Source: JAZNQL01 sp045531205 | GTDB lineage: Bacteria; Bacillota; Clostridia; UMGS1883; UMGS1540 | DNA: 64,000 nt | Direction of reading: 5' to 3' | Assembly (NCBI GenBank): GCA_045531205.1 | Contig: JAZSDN010000018.1 | Location: 20,173 to 84,172, forward strand | Shown here: piece by piece, positions 55,401-62,927 of the stretch | Layout: every line of letters begins with the position of its first letter | Numbering within the stretch: the first letter of the stretch is position 1 | Position numbers and translations under genes: made by a program | Notes under the pieces: model-generated | What the model saw: the letters and a program-made list of their open reading frames with translations, nothing else | Databases searched by the model: none | Told to the model about the DNA's origin: nothing

Positions 55401-56558
55401 CTTCATGCCTCCCATCAGTTTGAGGAAGGGGATGCCCTTCATTGGTGGCACAGTGCAGAAAACCCAAAAGGGGTGCGTACACGCATTTCTGATGACAGAT
55501 TATGGCTTCCCTATGTTACACAGGATTATATAAAAATAACTGGCGATACAAAAATTTTAGAAGAAGAAATCCCATATCTTTCTGCCCCCGTTTTAAAAGA
55601 AGGAGAAGAGGAGAGGTATGCAGAAGTATCATTTTCTACAAAAAAGGGAACCTTAAAAGAACATTGTGAAAAAGCAATAGAAATTTCAAAAACAAAAGGT
55701 GAGCATGGTCTTCCGCTTATAGGAACGGGTGACTGGAACGACGGAATGAACAACGTGCTTGGCGAAAGTGTGTGGCTTGCATGGTTTATTTCTGTTATAT
55801 TGTCACGCTTTAATATGGATAATAACCCTTTTAAATCAGCAGGCGAAAATTCGTGGGATGGCCAGTGGTACCGCCGTGCTTACTATGAAGACGGAACTCC
55901 CATAGGTTCAAAAGAAAGCGAAGAATGTAAAATAGATTCAATAACCCAGTCGTGGTCAGTTTTTGCGGGTGCAAAAAATGCAAAAAAAGCAATGGATGCC
56001 GTGTATGAAAATCTGTTTGACAAGGAAAATAAAATTATAAAAATTTTAGACCCGCCCTTTGAAAAATGTGTAAGAAATCCCGGATATATTAAAAGCTATC
56101 CTGCAGGAGTAAGAGAAAACGGCGGACAGTATACTCATGCAGCAGTATGGGCATGCATTGCCGAAGCGATTTTAGGTAATAACGAAAGAGCGATGCAGTA
56201 TTTTGACACTATAAACCCCATAAATAAAGATGTGTCAAAATATAAAAAAGAGCCTTATGCCCTTTGTGCCGATGTATATTCTAAAAAAGGCTTTGAAGGA
56301 GTGGGCGGCTGGAGCTGGTATACAGGTGCCGCCTCCTGGCTTTACAGAGCAGGAATAGAATATATTTTAGGTATGAAAAAAGAAGGGGATAAAATAACCT
56401 TTTCCCCGTGCGTTCCATCTTCATGGAAAAGCTTTTCGTTAAGCTATAAGTTTTTTGATACAGAGTATAATTTCACACTTTCAAAAGGCGAAAATAAGAC
56501 GGGACAAATAACACTTGTGAACGACAAAAAAACGCATAATATAGAGGTTATATATTAA
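49410..56558 (+). CDS. Cyclic beta-1,2-glucan synthase-like protein (NdvB/CGS type)
   Basis: A 2382-residue membrane glycosyltransferase/phosphorylase fusion. Order: an N-terminal helical region (1-230); two membrane helices (237-290); a GT84 domain with DADTFLPKD (about 440), SHDLLESCY and RMHRWIRGDWQ (about 580); more membrane helices (620-790); a glucoamylase-like domain (about 800-1165, with HRTSPTNIGFGM and YMAHHQGMSLAS); then duplicated GH94 beta-sandwich and catalytic modules with HWWHSAENPKGVRTR (about 2010) and GTGDWNDGMN (about 2106). Such proteins polymerise glucose from UDP-glucose, trim and cyclise beta-1,2-glucan. It is shorter than the roughly 2,800-residue relatives. GGAGG precedes the ATG. 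It may serve the cell surface. Confidence 0.85.
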   Translation: MRKILKRSFKYISCEYEKRVNSNIKPASAEEWLVDNFYIIEDDAKSLMQSLKNEKVFSKKKKEAILPKAYEYLRENNLLVSESDLSDFLSLKQKEKPFSLSELEIFPETLKVAVISEIADMGLLDAQKMSNAIKSLCAIRDIDWKSMFANQSVTDKILSSDSTYKEMCDESKNYYRKKIKNLSQTLNVPEEDIASRAIELCKNKKEKEGHVGYYLLSGGKSLLYKSFGKKLKKRHAKKIYFLMIALLTAFILSPVYIYTKSILGTILAFLPIFDISINLVNYAILKVVPQRHIPRIQGETCKKTPLLVIYPVLLGDKKNAQKMCKNMEVAYLANKSENISFALVGDFRDADKKEMPSDNEIISTAKECIASLNQKHGEHFYLLFRERTFNPVQKKWLGRERKRGAIEDLNRFLRGKYSFKYTQGNTEEIKGIKYVLTLDADTFLPKDAALKLLGAMLHPLNKPKVKNGVVCEGYAIIEPRISTELLSSNKSFFASVYAGQGGVDTYSSTVPDIYTDLFGESVFTGKGIYDSDVFAKCMDSKVPDNTVLSHDLLESCYCRCALASDIEVYDGFPHNFLSYTTRMHRWIRGDWQIITWLADKKLSGLSKWKIFDNLRRSINPAFLVALIVFACSFLFEYKFVWILTALISLTLPMLLYLFDAFLSKSYIYIGDKINADIVYGVKAYIYQSTLSVILLAYTAVISLNAAFLGLYRRINKTKALEWVTAQDADKGNKDSLYFYYKKMLPSVAISVVTLLLSIIFLENTMGISLIFAIIWAATPCVAWLISKEKKETPYHISEKQKDSLYEIASRIWRFFDRYMNEGENYLPPDNVQINPYKGVAHRTSPTNIGFGMLSVLCALDLGFINKNEMINRLCKMTDTIEKLEKWKGNLYNWYDTKTLKPLKPRYVSTVDSGNFICYLLTVSQGVREYGEEALAKRLEKIADNTQLSPLYSEKKELFSIGYNADENCLTNSYYDLLASEARATSFISVARGEVPQKHWFRLGRSLTTSNGYKGLVSWTGTMFEYLMPNIVMKKYKNTLLAESYWFTLFCQKRYGKKRHIPWGISESGYYSFDADQNYQYKAFGIPELGLKHGLSEDAVIAPYATMLALMEDTGAALENMQKIEKLGALSEYGFFEAIDFSPKDVQGTGIVKSYMAHHQGMSLASICNVLKDNILQKRFHDLSLVQSAEPLLKERVPVRVRITKEYKERLTPIKTEKILFEECVRVYENKLMPPPLHNLSNGSYNVIVDTNGNGYSSIGNIRFNKFYHNPAEEAGQLIFIKKDGKIISAYSGETVFTNHKAEYTNTFGNMSIKTSVCVLPEVNAESRRVTITNKGADTDVEVYFYTEISLAKLDAQLAHKAFSDMFVKCENDGNVFYAERRKRSDSEKTFVGYTLPFFEGECKKLSHTSSREEFLGRGNSVYNAKAFSKEKLLNTPSHSPCFAYKAVINIKNGESASVTFVSGMEETKKDAEKAVSIIKNIPPSQMEHNAYESVHSMVPYLYKNEYQNAFSILPGIIWSPFLSNQKTRALQERNYTKAELWKYGISGDFPIILFDIASEENIPCLKEILKIHKYLLRRTIVNDLVIFCNLPKGYTNPLEEVIKKNAGNTGRVYIVNDKKAMDVLLAASCVYIDALSGISSFPESLLLENKDIKQRENNDEDILTEKLEFQNKWGGFSGNDYVIYLKDNEKTPAPWINVIANKDFGFIASENGGGYTFYKNCHEQRITEWENDEVRDPVTEILSVSENDDIWSPMSGAFSEKGNYLVRHGFGFTEYSRNTRGIHHKVTEFVPLSAPAKIIKTELLNRRNTEVKLKVAYSLCPVLGENSYKTRGLKKYAYVKNGVSAENAFSSFKVELTSSNGKGEIINAYTKKRVGDNTAGGENIISVFEEITLKPKEKATIIFNLGICNRESLNAEEEFKKVLEYYKNLFGTLKVNTPSSSMNLMLNGRLMYQTLASRLFARTGFYQSGGAFGFRDQLQDVMAFMYANPEIAKKQILLHASHQFEEGDALHWWHSAENPKGVRTRISDDRLWLPYVTQDYIKITGDTKILEEEIPYLSAPVLKEGEEERYAEVSFSTKKGTLKEHCEKAIEISKTKGEHGLPLIGTGDWNDGMNNVLGESVWLAWFISVILSRFNMDNNPFKSAGENSWDGQWYRRAYYEDGTPIGSKESEECKIDSITQSWSVFAGAKNAKKAMDAVYENLFDKENKIIKILDPPFEKCVRNPGYIKSYPAGVRENGGQYTHAAVWACIAEAILGNNERAMQYFDTINPINKDVSKYKKEPYALCADVYSKKGFEGVGGWSWYTGAASWLYRAGIEYILGMKKEGDKITFSPCVPSSWKSFSLSYKFFDTEYNFTLSKGENKTGQITLVNDKKTHNIEVIY

Positions 56559-56588
56559 AAAAGCGAACGGACTTCTGTTCGCTTTTTT
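56557..56588. terminator. Bidirectional terminator after the glucan synthase
   Basis: AAAAAAGCGAAC (56557-56568) pairs with GTTCGCTTTTTT (56577-56588). A-tract and T-tract on the two sides allow use on both strands. Confidence 0.9.
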
Positions 56589-56589
56589 A

Positions 56590-56619
56590 TTGACAAAACC
56601 TATAAAAAAGGCTTATAAT
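56590..56619 (+). promoter_or_regulatory. Promoter of the SGNH-type esterase gene
   Basis: TTGACA (56590-56595), 18 bases, TATAAT (56614-56619). The ATG lies 25 bases after the -10 box behind AAAGAGGTG. It starts two bases beyond the terminator, so the gene is a separate unit. Confidence 0.8.
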
Positions 56620-56644
56620 TACAAAAGAAAGAGGTGCAAAGAAA

Positions 56645-57499
56645 ATGCAAAATAATTTAAAAAGTGCAGATGCGGCAGTTTTGTTTATTATGGGTCAGTC
56701 AAATGCTCACGCCGCAAAAAGTTATTTGCTTGCAAAAGACAGAATAACTACTCCTTTAAAAAATGTTTTCTCGCTTGACAGAAAAGAAAATCAGTCATTT
56801 AATATAGATAAAGTCACATGGTCTGGTTTTACAACAGAAGGCAAAAATTTAGGCGAAACATTAGACCATACAACAAGCTTCGCATATTACGTTGCCTCAA
56901 TGTGGCAACAAGCAATAGATAACGGAAAAAATTTGCCTGATCTTTATATAGTACAGCTTTCGATAGGCGGTCAGGGAATAATTGAAGGTATGTGGAACCC
57001 TGATAGAGCCCCTGTAATCAAACCAGGACAGCTTTGGGAGGTTAATATTTCTCTGTATCCTTTAGCAAAAAAGATAATACCTTTAGCACTTGAAAGCTTA
57101 AAACAAAAATTTAATAATCCGCTTATACTCGGTCTTCACTGGATAGGCTCCGAAAGTGATACACATATAAACTGCTCGTCAAACGAAAACACCTGTGAGC
57201 TTTTTGATAACTTCTTTGACGATATACTTTCCTTTGCGGATAATTGCCCTCTTTATATTTATAAACTTGTATTTCCTGCAAAAGACGAATACCCGCAGGA
57301 AAATATAGACGCAATAAACAAGCATTTATTCCGTCAGGTAACAAGACATAAAAACTCTTATTTTGTAGAGATTGATAAAACAGACCTTTGGCAACCCTTT
57401 GATGAATTAAAAGGAGTTTTTGCAAAAGATAAAGTTCATTACACCGAAAAAGTACATCATTTTTTTGCAAAACAGTTTTTTGATGAAATAAGCAAATAA
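56645..57499 (+). CDS. SGNH-hydrolase/sialate-O-acetylesterase-like esterase
   Basis: A 284-residue protein without a signal peptide. Block I with the catalytic serine is FIMGQSNAHA (about residues 14-23), a Gly-containing segment IVQLSIGGQGII follows, then LGLHWIGSESDT, and the Asp-His pair is in KDKVHYTEK (about residues 262-265). This is the layout of SGNH (SASA-type) esterases that remove acetyl groups from carbohydrates. Its cytoplasmic location and the neighbouring glycoside hydrolase suggest action on imported acetylated sugars. Own promoter and terminator. Confidence 0.78.
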   Translation: MQNNLKSADAAVLFIMGQSNAHAAKSYLLAKDRITTPLKNVFSLDRKENQSFNIDKVTWSGFTTEGKNLGETLDHTTSFAYYVASMWQQAIDNGKNLPDLYIVQLSIGGQGIIEGMWNPDRAPVIKPGQLWEVNISLYPLAKKIIPLALESLKQKFNNPLILGLHWIGSESDTHINCSSNENTCELFDNFFDDILSFADNCPLYIYKLVFPAKDEYPQENIDAINKHLFRQVTRHKNSYFVEIDKTDLWQPFDELKGVFAKDKVHYTEKVHHFFAKQFFDEISK

Positions 57500-57523
57500 A
57501 AAACGGCTGAAAAGCCGTTTTTT
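57498..57523. terminator. Convergent terminator between the esterase and the alpha-galactosidase
   Basis: AAAAAACGGCT (57498-57508), loop GAAA, AGCCGTTTTTT (57513-57523). Both strands have a T-tract after the stem. Confidence 0.9.
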
Positions 57524-57526
57524 ATT

Positions 57527-59491
57527 TTATATTTCTTTGTAAAAATAAAGCTTTGCAATCGGTTTTTCTAAAATAGTCACTTTAAAACCTGTTTCCATAA
57601 GTTCTTTGCCGTTTAAAATGAATTCGCCGCCATCAGCATCTGTAAACAGATAATTGCTTTCTTCGTTTAATCCGCGTAGTAAAAAGCTTGCCGTTTCGTA
57701 CGGAGCTTTTCCGCGACGGAAAATCTGAACAATACCGTCTTTTTTCAAAGGTCTGTCAAATTGAGCAGCATACCATGTATCAAGCTGATCAGAAAAATCT
57801 GTCAAAGGATAATAATCTTCCGAAAAATAGGGACGAACCTTTAAATATTCTTCAGTATATTTTTTCAAGAAATCAACCTTTTCTTTGCTGTTACAATAAG
57901 ACTCTCTTTCCGAAAAAGAATGGTTTGTAGTCATCGAAGCAGCGTAGGCACTTCTCATACGATATTCATCATATCCTCTTCCGCTGCCCGAGCCTGAATA
58001 GGGCATCCAAGTGTTGTATCCCATATTATGGCATTGACTGGCTTCAATATCATAATTTGCAGGACATTGATAATCACTTCTCCAAAGAGGTATACTTCTG
58101 CGAAGTGTTTCAATATCAATTCGTCTTCCGCCTGAAGCACAGTTGTCAATGATTAAATTCGGGAACTTTTCAAGCAACGCATCCCAAAGTGCATATAATC
58201 CGTTTATATGCTTAATTTCGCTTATACCCTGTCTGTCCTCTTTATCAATATTACGCCAAAAAGAAAGGGGGCAGAAGTTAAAGTCCTGTCTGTAACAGTC
58301 AATGCCTACTTTTTCTATTATATCAGATAATAAATCAAAACAGTATTTCCATGCATCGGGGTTACCTAAATAAAGAAGTCTGTTTTTAGTTGCAGAACCA
58401 TCCGAAACAAAAAATTCGGGGTGTTTTTTCATTATATTTGCAGTTTCAAAAGCACGTTCTGGCTCAAACCATAACAAGAACTTCATTCCCTCATCATGGG
58501 TTGCTTTCGACACATCCAAAAGTCCGTTTGGATGTATAAGAGGGCTGATTTCCCAGTCGCCTGTACGCTGGGGCCAGTCACCTTCAAACTCGTCTGGAGT
58601 AGGAGCAGTGCTTTCGCCATACCAGCCTGCATCCATCCAAATATATTCAAACGGCAAATTATTTTCCTTTATTTTTTCTATTCTTTCAAGTACAGATTCA
58701 CTTTTCATACCTCCCCATATACCTGCACAAAGAGGACCATACTTATCTCTTCCTTTGCTTCCTATAAGCGAAAAATGTTCTTTTACAAGGCGGCGCCATT
58801 TGTTTTGCGAAGATATAAAATCGCCTTCATAGGGCATAATTACAATTGACGATGTTCTGAATTTTTCACCCGGCAAAACCTTGAAATTAGTATCTTCAAT
58901 TTTAGTTTTAATAGTTATATCATCTTCGCCTCTTGTAATTTCACAGTTCCACTGACCTGTCCAGCCAATTGCAAAAATATATCCTTTTCCGTTTTTATGA
59001 ATATTGAAAAAAGGAGCTTTTCTGTCGCTGGAGCGACCGCCAAAAGCAGAATATTTTTTTGTATCACCGGGGTATATATGATTTACTCTTTGGTTATCTT
59101 TTATAGCGTCAACGTTGCAGTGAAATTCATCCTTTGTCCAAGTAGAACCCGAGGGAGAATATATTTTAGTTGCCTTATTAACATCAGGAAAATAAGCTTC
59201 CCATTTTCTTGGATTTTCGTGCTCTATAGGAAATGTTGCGTCACAGTCCCAAAGCTCCGATACTATACCACTTGGTGTATCGGAAGTATTTTCTATATAA
59301 TTTACCCATTCATAAGCACCAAACTTTTCGTATTTTTTTGCAATGTTTGTCACCTTAAGTCCGCCTTCAAAAGAGTATACAGTGGTAAGAGTGTTTTGGC
59401 TTTCAAAACACTCACTTGTATACTTTGAATCCCAAATATTTTTCCCGTCAAGCTTAAACGAAAAACGCTTGTTGTTTTTTAAAAAATCCAT
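57527..59491 (-). CDS. Alpha-galactosidase, glycoside hydrolase family 36
   Basis: A 654-residue retaining GH36 enzyme. An N-terminal beta-sandwich is followed by the catalytic barrel with IWMDAGWYG (about 310), FLLWFEPERA, the nucleophile Asp in CYRQDFNFCPL (about 402), and DNCASGGRRIDIE with the acid/base Asp in LWRSDYQCPAN (about 472). It should release alpha-galactose from raffinose-type sugars or galactolipids. ATG 59491 follows AAGGAG; the open frame up to 59560 has no site. No signal peptide, so it is probably cytoplasmic. The divergent AraC gene and operator suggest sugar-induced control. Confidence 0.93.
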   Translation of the reverse strand: MDFLKNNKRFSFKLDGKNIWDSKYTSECFESQNTLTTVYSFEGGLKVTNIAKKYEKFGAYEWVNYIENTSDTPSGIVSELWDCDATFPIEHENPRKWEAYFPDVNKATKIYSPSGSTWTKDEFHCNVDAIKDNQRVNHIYPGDTKKYSAFGGRSSDRKAPFFNIHKNGKGYIFAIGWTGQWNCEITRGEDDITIKTKIEDTNFKVLPGEKFRTSSIVIMPYEGDFISSQNKWRRLVKEHFSLIGSKGRDKYGPLCAGIWGGMKSESVLERIEKIKENNLPFEYIWMDAGWYGESTAPTPDEFEGDWPQRTGDWEISPLIHPNGLLDVSKATHDEGMKFLLWFEPERAFETANIMKKHPEFFVSDGSATKNRLLYLGNPDAWKYCFDLLSDIIEKVGIDCYRQDFNFCPLSFWRNIDKEDRQGISEIKHINGLYALWDALLEKFPNLIIDNCASGGRRIDIETLRRSIPLWRSDYQCPANYDIEASQCHNMGYNTWMPYSGSGSGRGYDEYRMRSAYAASMTTNHSFSERESYCNSKEKVDFLKKYTEEYLKVRPYFSEDYYPLTDFSDQLDTWYAAQFDRPLKKDGIVQIFRRGKAPYETASFLLRGLNEESNYLFTDADGGEFILNGKELMETGFKVTILEKPIAKLYFYKEI

Positions 59492-59570
59492 TTTATTCTG
59501 CTCCTTTACACAAAATACCCTGAATATAGGGTTTGTCTTTATATTATCATAGAAAAACACATATTTTATA

Positions 59571-59600
59571 TTGCTTTTTCACCAAAAAATATGATATAAT
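59571..59600 (+). promoter_or_regulatory. AraC-gene promoter with extended -10
   Basis: TTGCTT (59571-59576), 18 bases, TATAAT (59595-59600), with TGA just before the -10 box. ATG follows 20 bases later. It overlaps the repeated operator. Confidence 0.65.
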
Positions 59601-59608
59601 CACCAAAA
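59579..59608. promoter_or_regulatory. Tandem AraC-type operator, two copies of TCACCAAAA
   Basis: TCACCAAAA occurs at 59579-59587 and again at 59600-59608, exactly 21 bp (two helical turns) apart and in the same orientation, the spacing used by AraC-type dimers for tandem half-sites. The second copy overlaps the end of the -10 box of the regulator gene, which predicts autorepression. On the other side the pair lies just upstream of the weak promoter of the alpha-galactosidase, which predicts activation. Confidence 0.6.
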
Positions 59609-59619
59609 GAGGTGTTTTT

Positions 59620-60450
59620 ATGATTATTGATAATAAAGAAAATTTTGCAGGAGTCAAGCCATTTGATATGAGAGTTACATATAATGAGCTTGATTATTCT
59701 TCGCCCGAAAATGTTTTTGATTCCCACATTCACGAAGAATGTGAAATTTATATAAATATAAGCGGTGATATTTCTTTTATGGTGGAAAATAATATATATC
59801 CTGTCAAACCCGGCGATATTATAATTACAAGACCCTTTGAATATCATCATTGTATTTATCACAGTAACAAACTGCATAAGCATTTTTGGATATTATTTTC
59901 ATCAAAAGGGAATGAAGAACTTTTGGATATTTTTTATAAAAGACCTTTAGGGGAGGACAATCAGCTTACTTTATCTTCTGAATATACCGAAGAGCTTATT
60001 AAACTTTGCCATAAAATGACAGGGAAAGAAGAAAATGAAGGACGTAAGATTTATAATTTTTTTAAACTGATAAACCTTTTGCAAAATGCAGATGTTGCCG
60101 AAAATTTAAATGGAGACTATCCCGAGGATGTTATATTTGCAATAAATTATATAAACACAAACTTTACGCAAAACATAACCATCAGAGATATTGCAAAGGG
60201 AGCTAATGTGAGCATAAATACTTTAGAACGACATTTTGCAAAAACTCTTAATATAACACCTGCAGGGTATATGCAAAAAAAACGCCTTGCCAATGCCGTA
60301 AAACTTCTTTCAAAAGATTATTCTGTAGCTGAGGCTTCGGAATACAGCGGATTTTCGGATTATTCAAAATTTATTTCTCTGTTTAAAAGAAGCTACGGAA
60401 TAACTCCCTTAAAATATAAAAAGAGATTTAAACAAGAAAAAAGTTACTGA
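59620..60450 (+). CDS. AraC-family transcription regulator
   Basis: A 276-residue regulator. An N-terminal cupin-type sensor (about 1-125, with SHIHEECEIYIN and VKPGDIIITRP) is followed by a linker and the two helix-turn-helix motifs (about 180-270: RDIAKGANVSINTLERHFAK and the segment ending YGITPLKYKKRF). It likely senses a sugar and controls the divergent alpha-galactosidase. ATG 59620 is chosen because GAGGTG precedes it; an upstream in-frame start crosses the promoter. It ends at a terminator shared with recA. Confidence 0.93.
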   Translation: MIIDNKENFAGVKPFDMRVTYNELDYSSPENVFDSHIHEECEIYINISGDISFMVENNIYPVKPGDIIITRPFEYHHCIYHSNKLHKHFWILFSSKGNEELLDIFYKRPLGEDNQLTLSSEYTEELIKLCHKMTGKEENEGRKIYNFFKLINLLQNADVAENLNGDYPEDVIFAINYINTNFTQNITIRDIAKGANVSINTLERHFAKTLNITPAGYMQKKRLANAVKLLSKDYSVAEASEYSGFSDYSKFISLFKRSYGITPLKYKKRFKQEKSY

Positions 60451-60471
60451 TTAAAAAATCAGTAACTTTTT
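60438..60471. terminator. Bidirectional terminator between the AraC gene and recA
   Basis: AAAAAGTTACTGATT (60438-60452) and AATCAGTAACTTTTT (60457-60471) are perfect complements, a 15-bp stem. It overlaps the AraC stop codon. Confidence 0.92.
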
Positions 60472-60480
60472 ATATTTTTA

Positions 60481-61494
60481 TTATTCTTCTTCAGGGTATC
60501 CGCTTTCAAAAAGTCCGGCTTTTTCTCTGACTAATTGTTCAACCTCATTCATAATCTCAGGATTCTGTTCAAGATAAATTTTTGTATTGTCACGTCCCTG
60601 ACCTATGCGTGTTTCGTTATAAGAAAACCACGCACCGGCTTTTTGTATAATTTCATATTTAACGGCAAGGTCAAGAATATTTCCTGATTTTGAAATACCT
60701 TTTCCGTACATAATATCACATTCAGTGTCACGGAATGGGGGAGCAACCTTGTTTTTAACAACCTTAATTTTAGTTCTGTTACCAATAACGTCGGCACCTG
60801 ACTTAATGCTTTCAATTCTTCTTACATCAAGTCGAACAGAAGAATAGAATTTAAGCGCACGTCCACCTGGAGTAACCTCGGGGTTACCAAACATTATGCC
60901 AACCTTTTCACGAAGCTGGTTTATAAATATAACAGTACAGTTAGACTTATTAACAATACCCGCAAGCTTTCTTAAAGCCTGGCTCATAAGCCTTGCCTGA
61001 AGCCCTACGTGAGAATCACCCATTTCGCCTTCAATTTCAGCCTTTGGAACGAGGGCCGCAACCGAGTCAACAACAACTATATCCAAAGCACCGCTTCGAA
61101 CCAAAGCTTCAACAATTTCCAAAGCCTGTTCGCCTGTGTCGGGCTGAGAAACAATAAGTCTGTCAATGTCAACACCTATGTTTGCAGCATAAACGGGGTC
61201 AAGAGCGTGTTCTGCATCAATAAAAGCAGCTTCGCCGTCTCTTTTTTGTGCTTCTGCAATCATATGGAGTGCAACGGTAGTTTTACCTGACGATTCAGGA
61301 CCAAAAACTTCAACAATTCGACCTCTCGGAACACCGCCTATACCAATAGCAATATCAAGACCCAAAGAACCTGTGGGAATAGCTTCAATATTAACATAAG
61401 GATTTTCGCCAAGTCTCATAACGGCACCTTTACCGAAACTTTTTTCAAGCTGGCTCAAGGCCATATCAAGAGCTTTTTGCTTTTCGTCTAACAT
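60481..61494 (-). CDS. recA: Recombinase A
   Basis: A 337-residue RecA, the strand-exchange protein that also triggers LexA cleavage. Walker A GPESSGKTT (about residue 64), Walker B region DIVVVDSVAAL, L1 and L2 DNA-binding loops (EIEGEMGDSHVGLQARLMSQ, FINQLREKVGIMFGNPE) and the family C-terminal domain are complete. Length is slightly short at the acidic tail. TAGGAGG precedes the ATG. It has a consensus promoter with a LexA site just after the -10 box. Confidence 0.98.
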   Translation of the reverse strand: MLDEKQKALDMALSQLEKSFGKGAVMRLGENPYVNIEAIPTGSLGLDIAIGIGGVPRGRIVEVFGPESSGKTTVALHMIAEAQKRDGEAAFIDAEHALDPVYAANIGVDIDRLIVSQPDTGEQALEIVEALVRSGALDIVVVDSVAALVPKAEIEGEMGDSHVGLQARLMSQALRKLAGIVNKSNCTVIFINQLREKVGIMFGNPEVTPGGRALKFYSSVRLDVRRIESIKSGADVIGNRTKIKVVKNKVAPPFRDTECDIMYGKGISKSGNILDLAVKYEIIQKAGAWFSYNETRIGQGRDNTKIYLEQNPEIMNEVEQLVREKAGLFESGYPEEE

Positions 61495-61516
61495 AACTTT
61501 CCTCCTAAGTTTAATG

Positions 61517-61530
61517 CGAACGAATGTTCG
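61517..61530. promoter_or_regulatory. LexA/DinR SOS box
   Basis: CGAACGAATGTTCG is a perfect CGAAC-N4-GTTCG palindrome, the Gram-positive SOS operator. It lies between the recA -10 box and the ribosome binding site, where LexA binding would block transcription. Confidence 0.93.
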
Positions 61531-61538
61531 TTATAGCT

Positions 61539-61567
61539 ATTATACAATAATAAATTTATTTTGTCAA
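61539..61567 (-). promoter_or_regulatory. recA promoter
   Basis: On the minus strand TTGACA (61567-61562), 17 bases, TATAAT (61544-61539). Full consensus; transcription should start near 61533, next to the SOS box. Confidence 0.9.
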
Positions 61568-61584
61568 TAGTTTTTTAAATAAAA

Positions 61585-61613
61585 TTGCGACACCTTTTTG
61601 CAAGGTGCCGCAA
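61585..61613 (-). terminator. Terminator of the MFS transporter gene
   Basis: TTGCGACACCTT (61585-61596) and AAGGTGCCGCAA (61602-61613). On the minus strand the single odd position is a G-U pair, and TTTTATTT follows, so it is built for the minus strand. Confidence 0.75.
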
Positions 61614-61617
61614 AGCC

Positions 61618-62892
61618 TTATTGAATATTGATTTCTTTTTTCTCAAGAACAAATTTCGAGAAAATGATAGCTATTAAAACTAACATGAAAGAAATAAGTG
61701 ATAATAGTTGCTGACCATATATATGTATTCCAAAAACCATATTAGAATTGTTCTGTACCATATCCAGAACTTTACCGCCCATAATGGAGGCAAAAAACCC
61801 GCAAATACCGCAGATGCAGTTTTTAATTGCCATAGCTTGGGTAAAATAGTCTGTATTTACATAACTGTATATAATATTAAACGAGTTTGCGTTTGTACCT
61901 GCCTGTGCAGAGTTATAAAGAATGGTAAATAATATTACAAAAAACCATGTGTCGGGGGTAGTAAATATATTTATAAAAAATGCAATTCCCAAAATAACCA
62001 AGCCTAACCTAAAACCTTTTGTAAAACTTGTGTTGTCAGAATATCGGCCAATTGGTTTTGAAATAAACATTCTCGAAAGATTTGAAATAATATTTATAAC
62101 CTGGACGAGTAAAACCGATAAAGCAAGCTCTTTTGTTTTGTATATACCCATAAAACCAAAGGTAAAGTATTTTGCCATATCATGTAATGTTATCAATAAA
62201 ACAACACTTCTGAAATTTTTCACTCCAAGAGTATTGTGAAGAACATCCTTTAAATTTAAATCATTTTTTTCAGGCTGTACTTCTTTTTTTATCATACTCA
62301 ATGAAATGAAATTACATATATTAAGAACAAGAATACCTATAGATAAGAAAAGAAAAGCACCGTTTAAATTGCCAAGACTTTCAAATTTGTCAACAATATA
62401 CCCTATAACTAAAGTAAAAATCATACCCGAGAATAACGAAATAATTTCTTTGGTTGCAGAATATCTTGCTCTGTGCGAAGGTTCAACAAATGAATTTGCC
62501 CATTTAAAATAAATTGAGCTTATAATATATTTTAAAAAATAAGCAACTATAATAGCTAAAATAACAATAACAGTTTTAGCACTTTTGCTTATAGGTAAAA
62601 ATGGAACAATATAACACCCTGCAAACAGAAAAATGCTTAACGTGTCAAAAATTATAACAGTTTTCTTTACACTTATTTTGTGCTGGAGAAGAAAAATGGA
62701 CGCTAACTGCATAATAAATGCCAAAGACACAAACGAAGAAATAATACCAATTGAAGCGTCGCTTATCCCAATGCTTGAAAGTAATTTAGCCAAAAAAACA
62801 TCGGTTATTAAAAGTGCAATAAAATACTCAAAAGCGGCTTGTGCCGTATAAGCATTTCGTGAACGTTTGTAGTCCAAAGAGTTGAAATCCAT
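61618..62892 (-). CDS. Major facilitator superfamily transporter
   Basis: A 424-residue membrane protein with about 12 helices in two halves. The first loop region has LLQHKISVKKTVI and the second-half start has VVLLITLHDMAKYFTFGFMG; SKPIGRYSDNTSFTKGFRLG fits the MFS motif-A-type loop. Substrate unknown; MFS proteins next to carbohydrate genes often carry sugars or drugs. It faces the PIG-L gene across a 189-base gap with clear promoter elements and an inverted repeat. Confidence 0.82.
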   Translation of the reverse strand: MDFNSLDYKRSRNAYTAQAAFEYFIALLITDVFLAKLLSSIGISDASIGIISSFVSLAFIMQLASIFLLQHKISVKKTVIIFDTLSIFLFAGCYIVPFLPISKSAKTVIVILAIIVAYFLKYIISSIYFKWANSFVEPSHRARYSATKEIISLFSGMIFTLVIGYIVDKFESLGNLNGAFLFLSIGILVLNICNFISLSMIKKEVQPEKNDLNLKDVLHNTLGVKNFRSVVLLITLHDMAKYFTFGFMGIYKTKELALSVLLVQVINIISNLSRMFISKPIGRYSDNTSFTKGFRLGLVILGIAFFINIFTTPDTWFFVILFTILYNSAQAGTNANSFNIIYSYVNTDYFTQAMAIKNCICGICGFFASIMGGKVLDMVQNNSNMVFGIHIYGQQLLSLISFMLVLIAIIFSKFVLEKKEINIQ

Positions 62893-62927
62893 TAAAAACC
62901 CATTCCTCTCTAAAAATTCTCTTTAAA

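Noticed and set aside
57688..59552. Several plus-strand frames of 70-140 residues inside the alpha-galactosidase
   Set aside because: They lie antisense to a strongly supported GH36 gene and show no family features.
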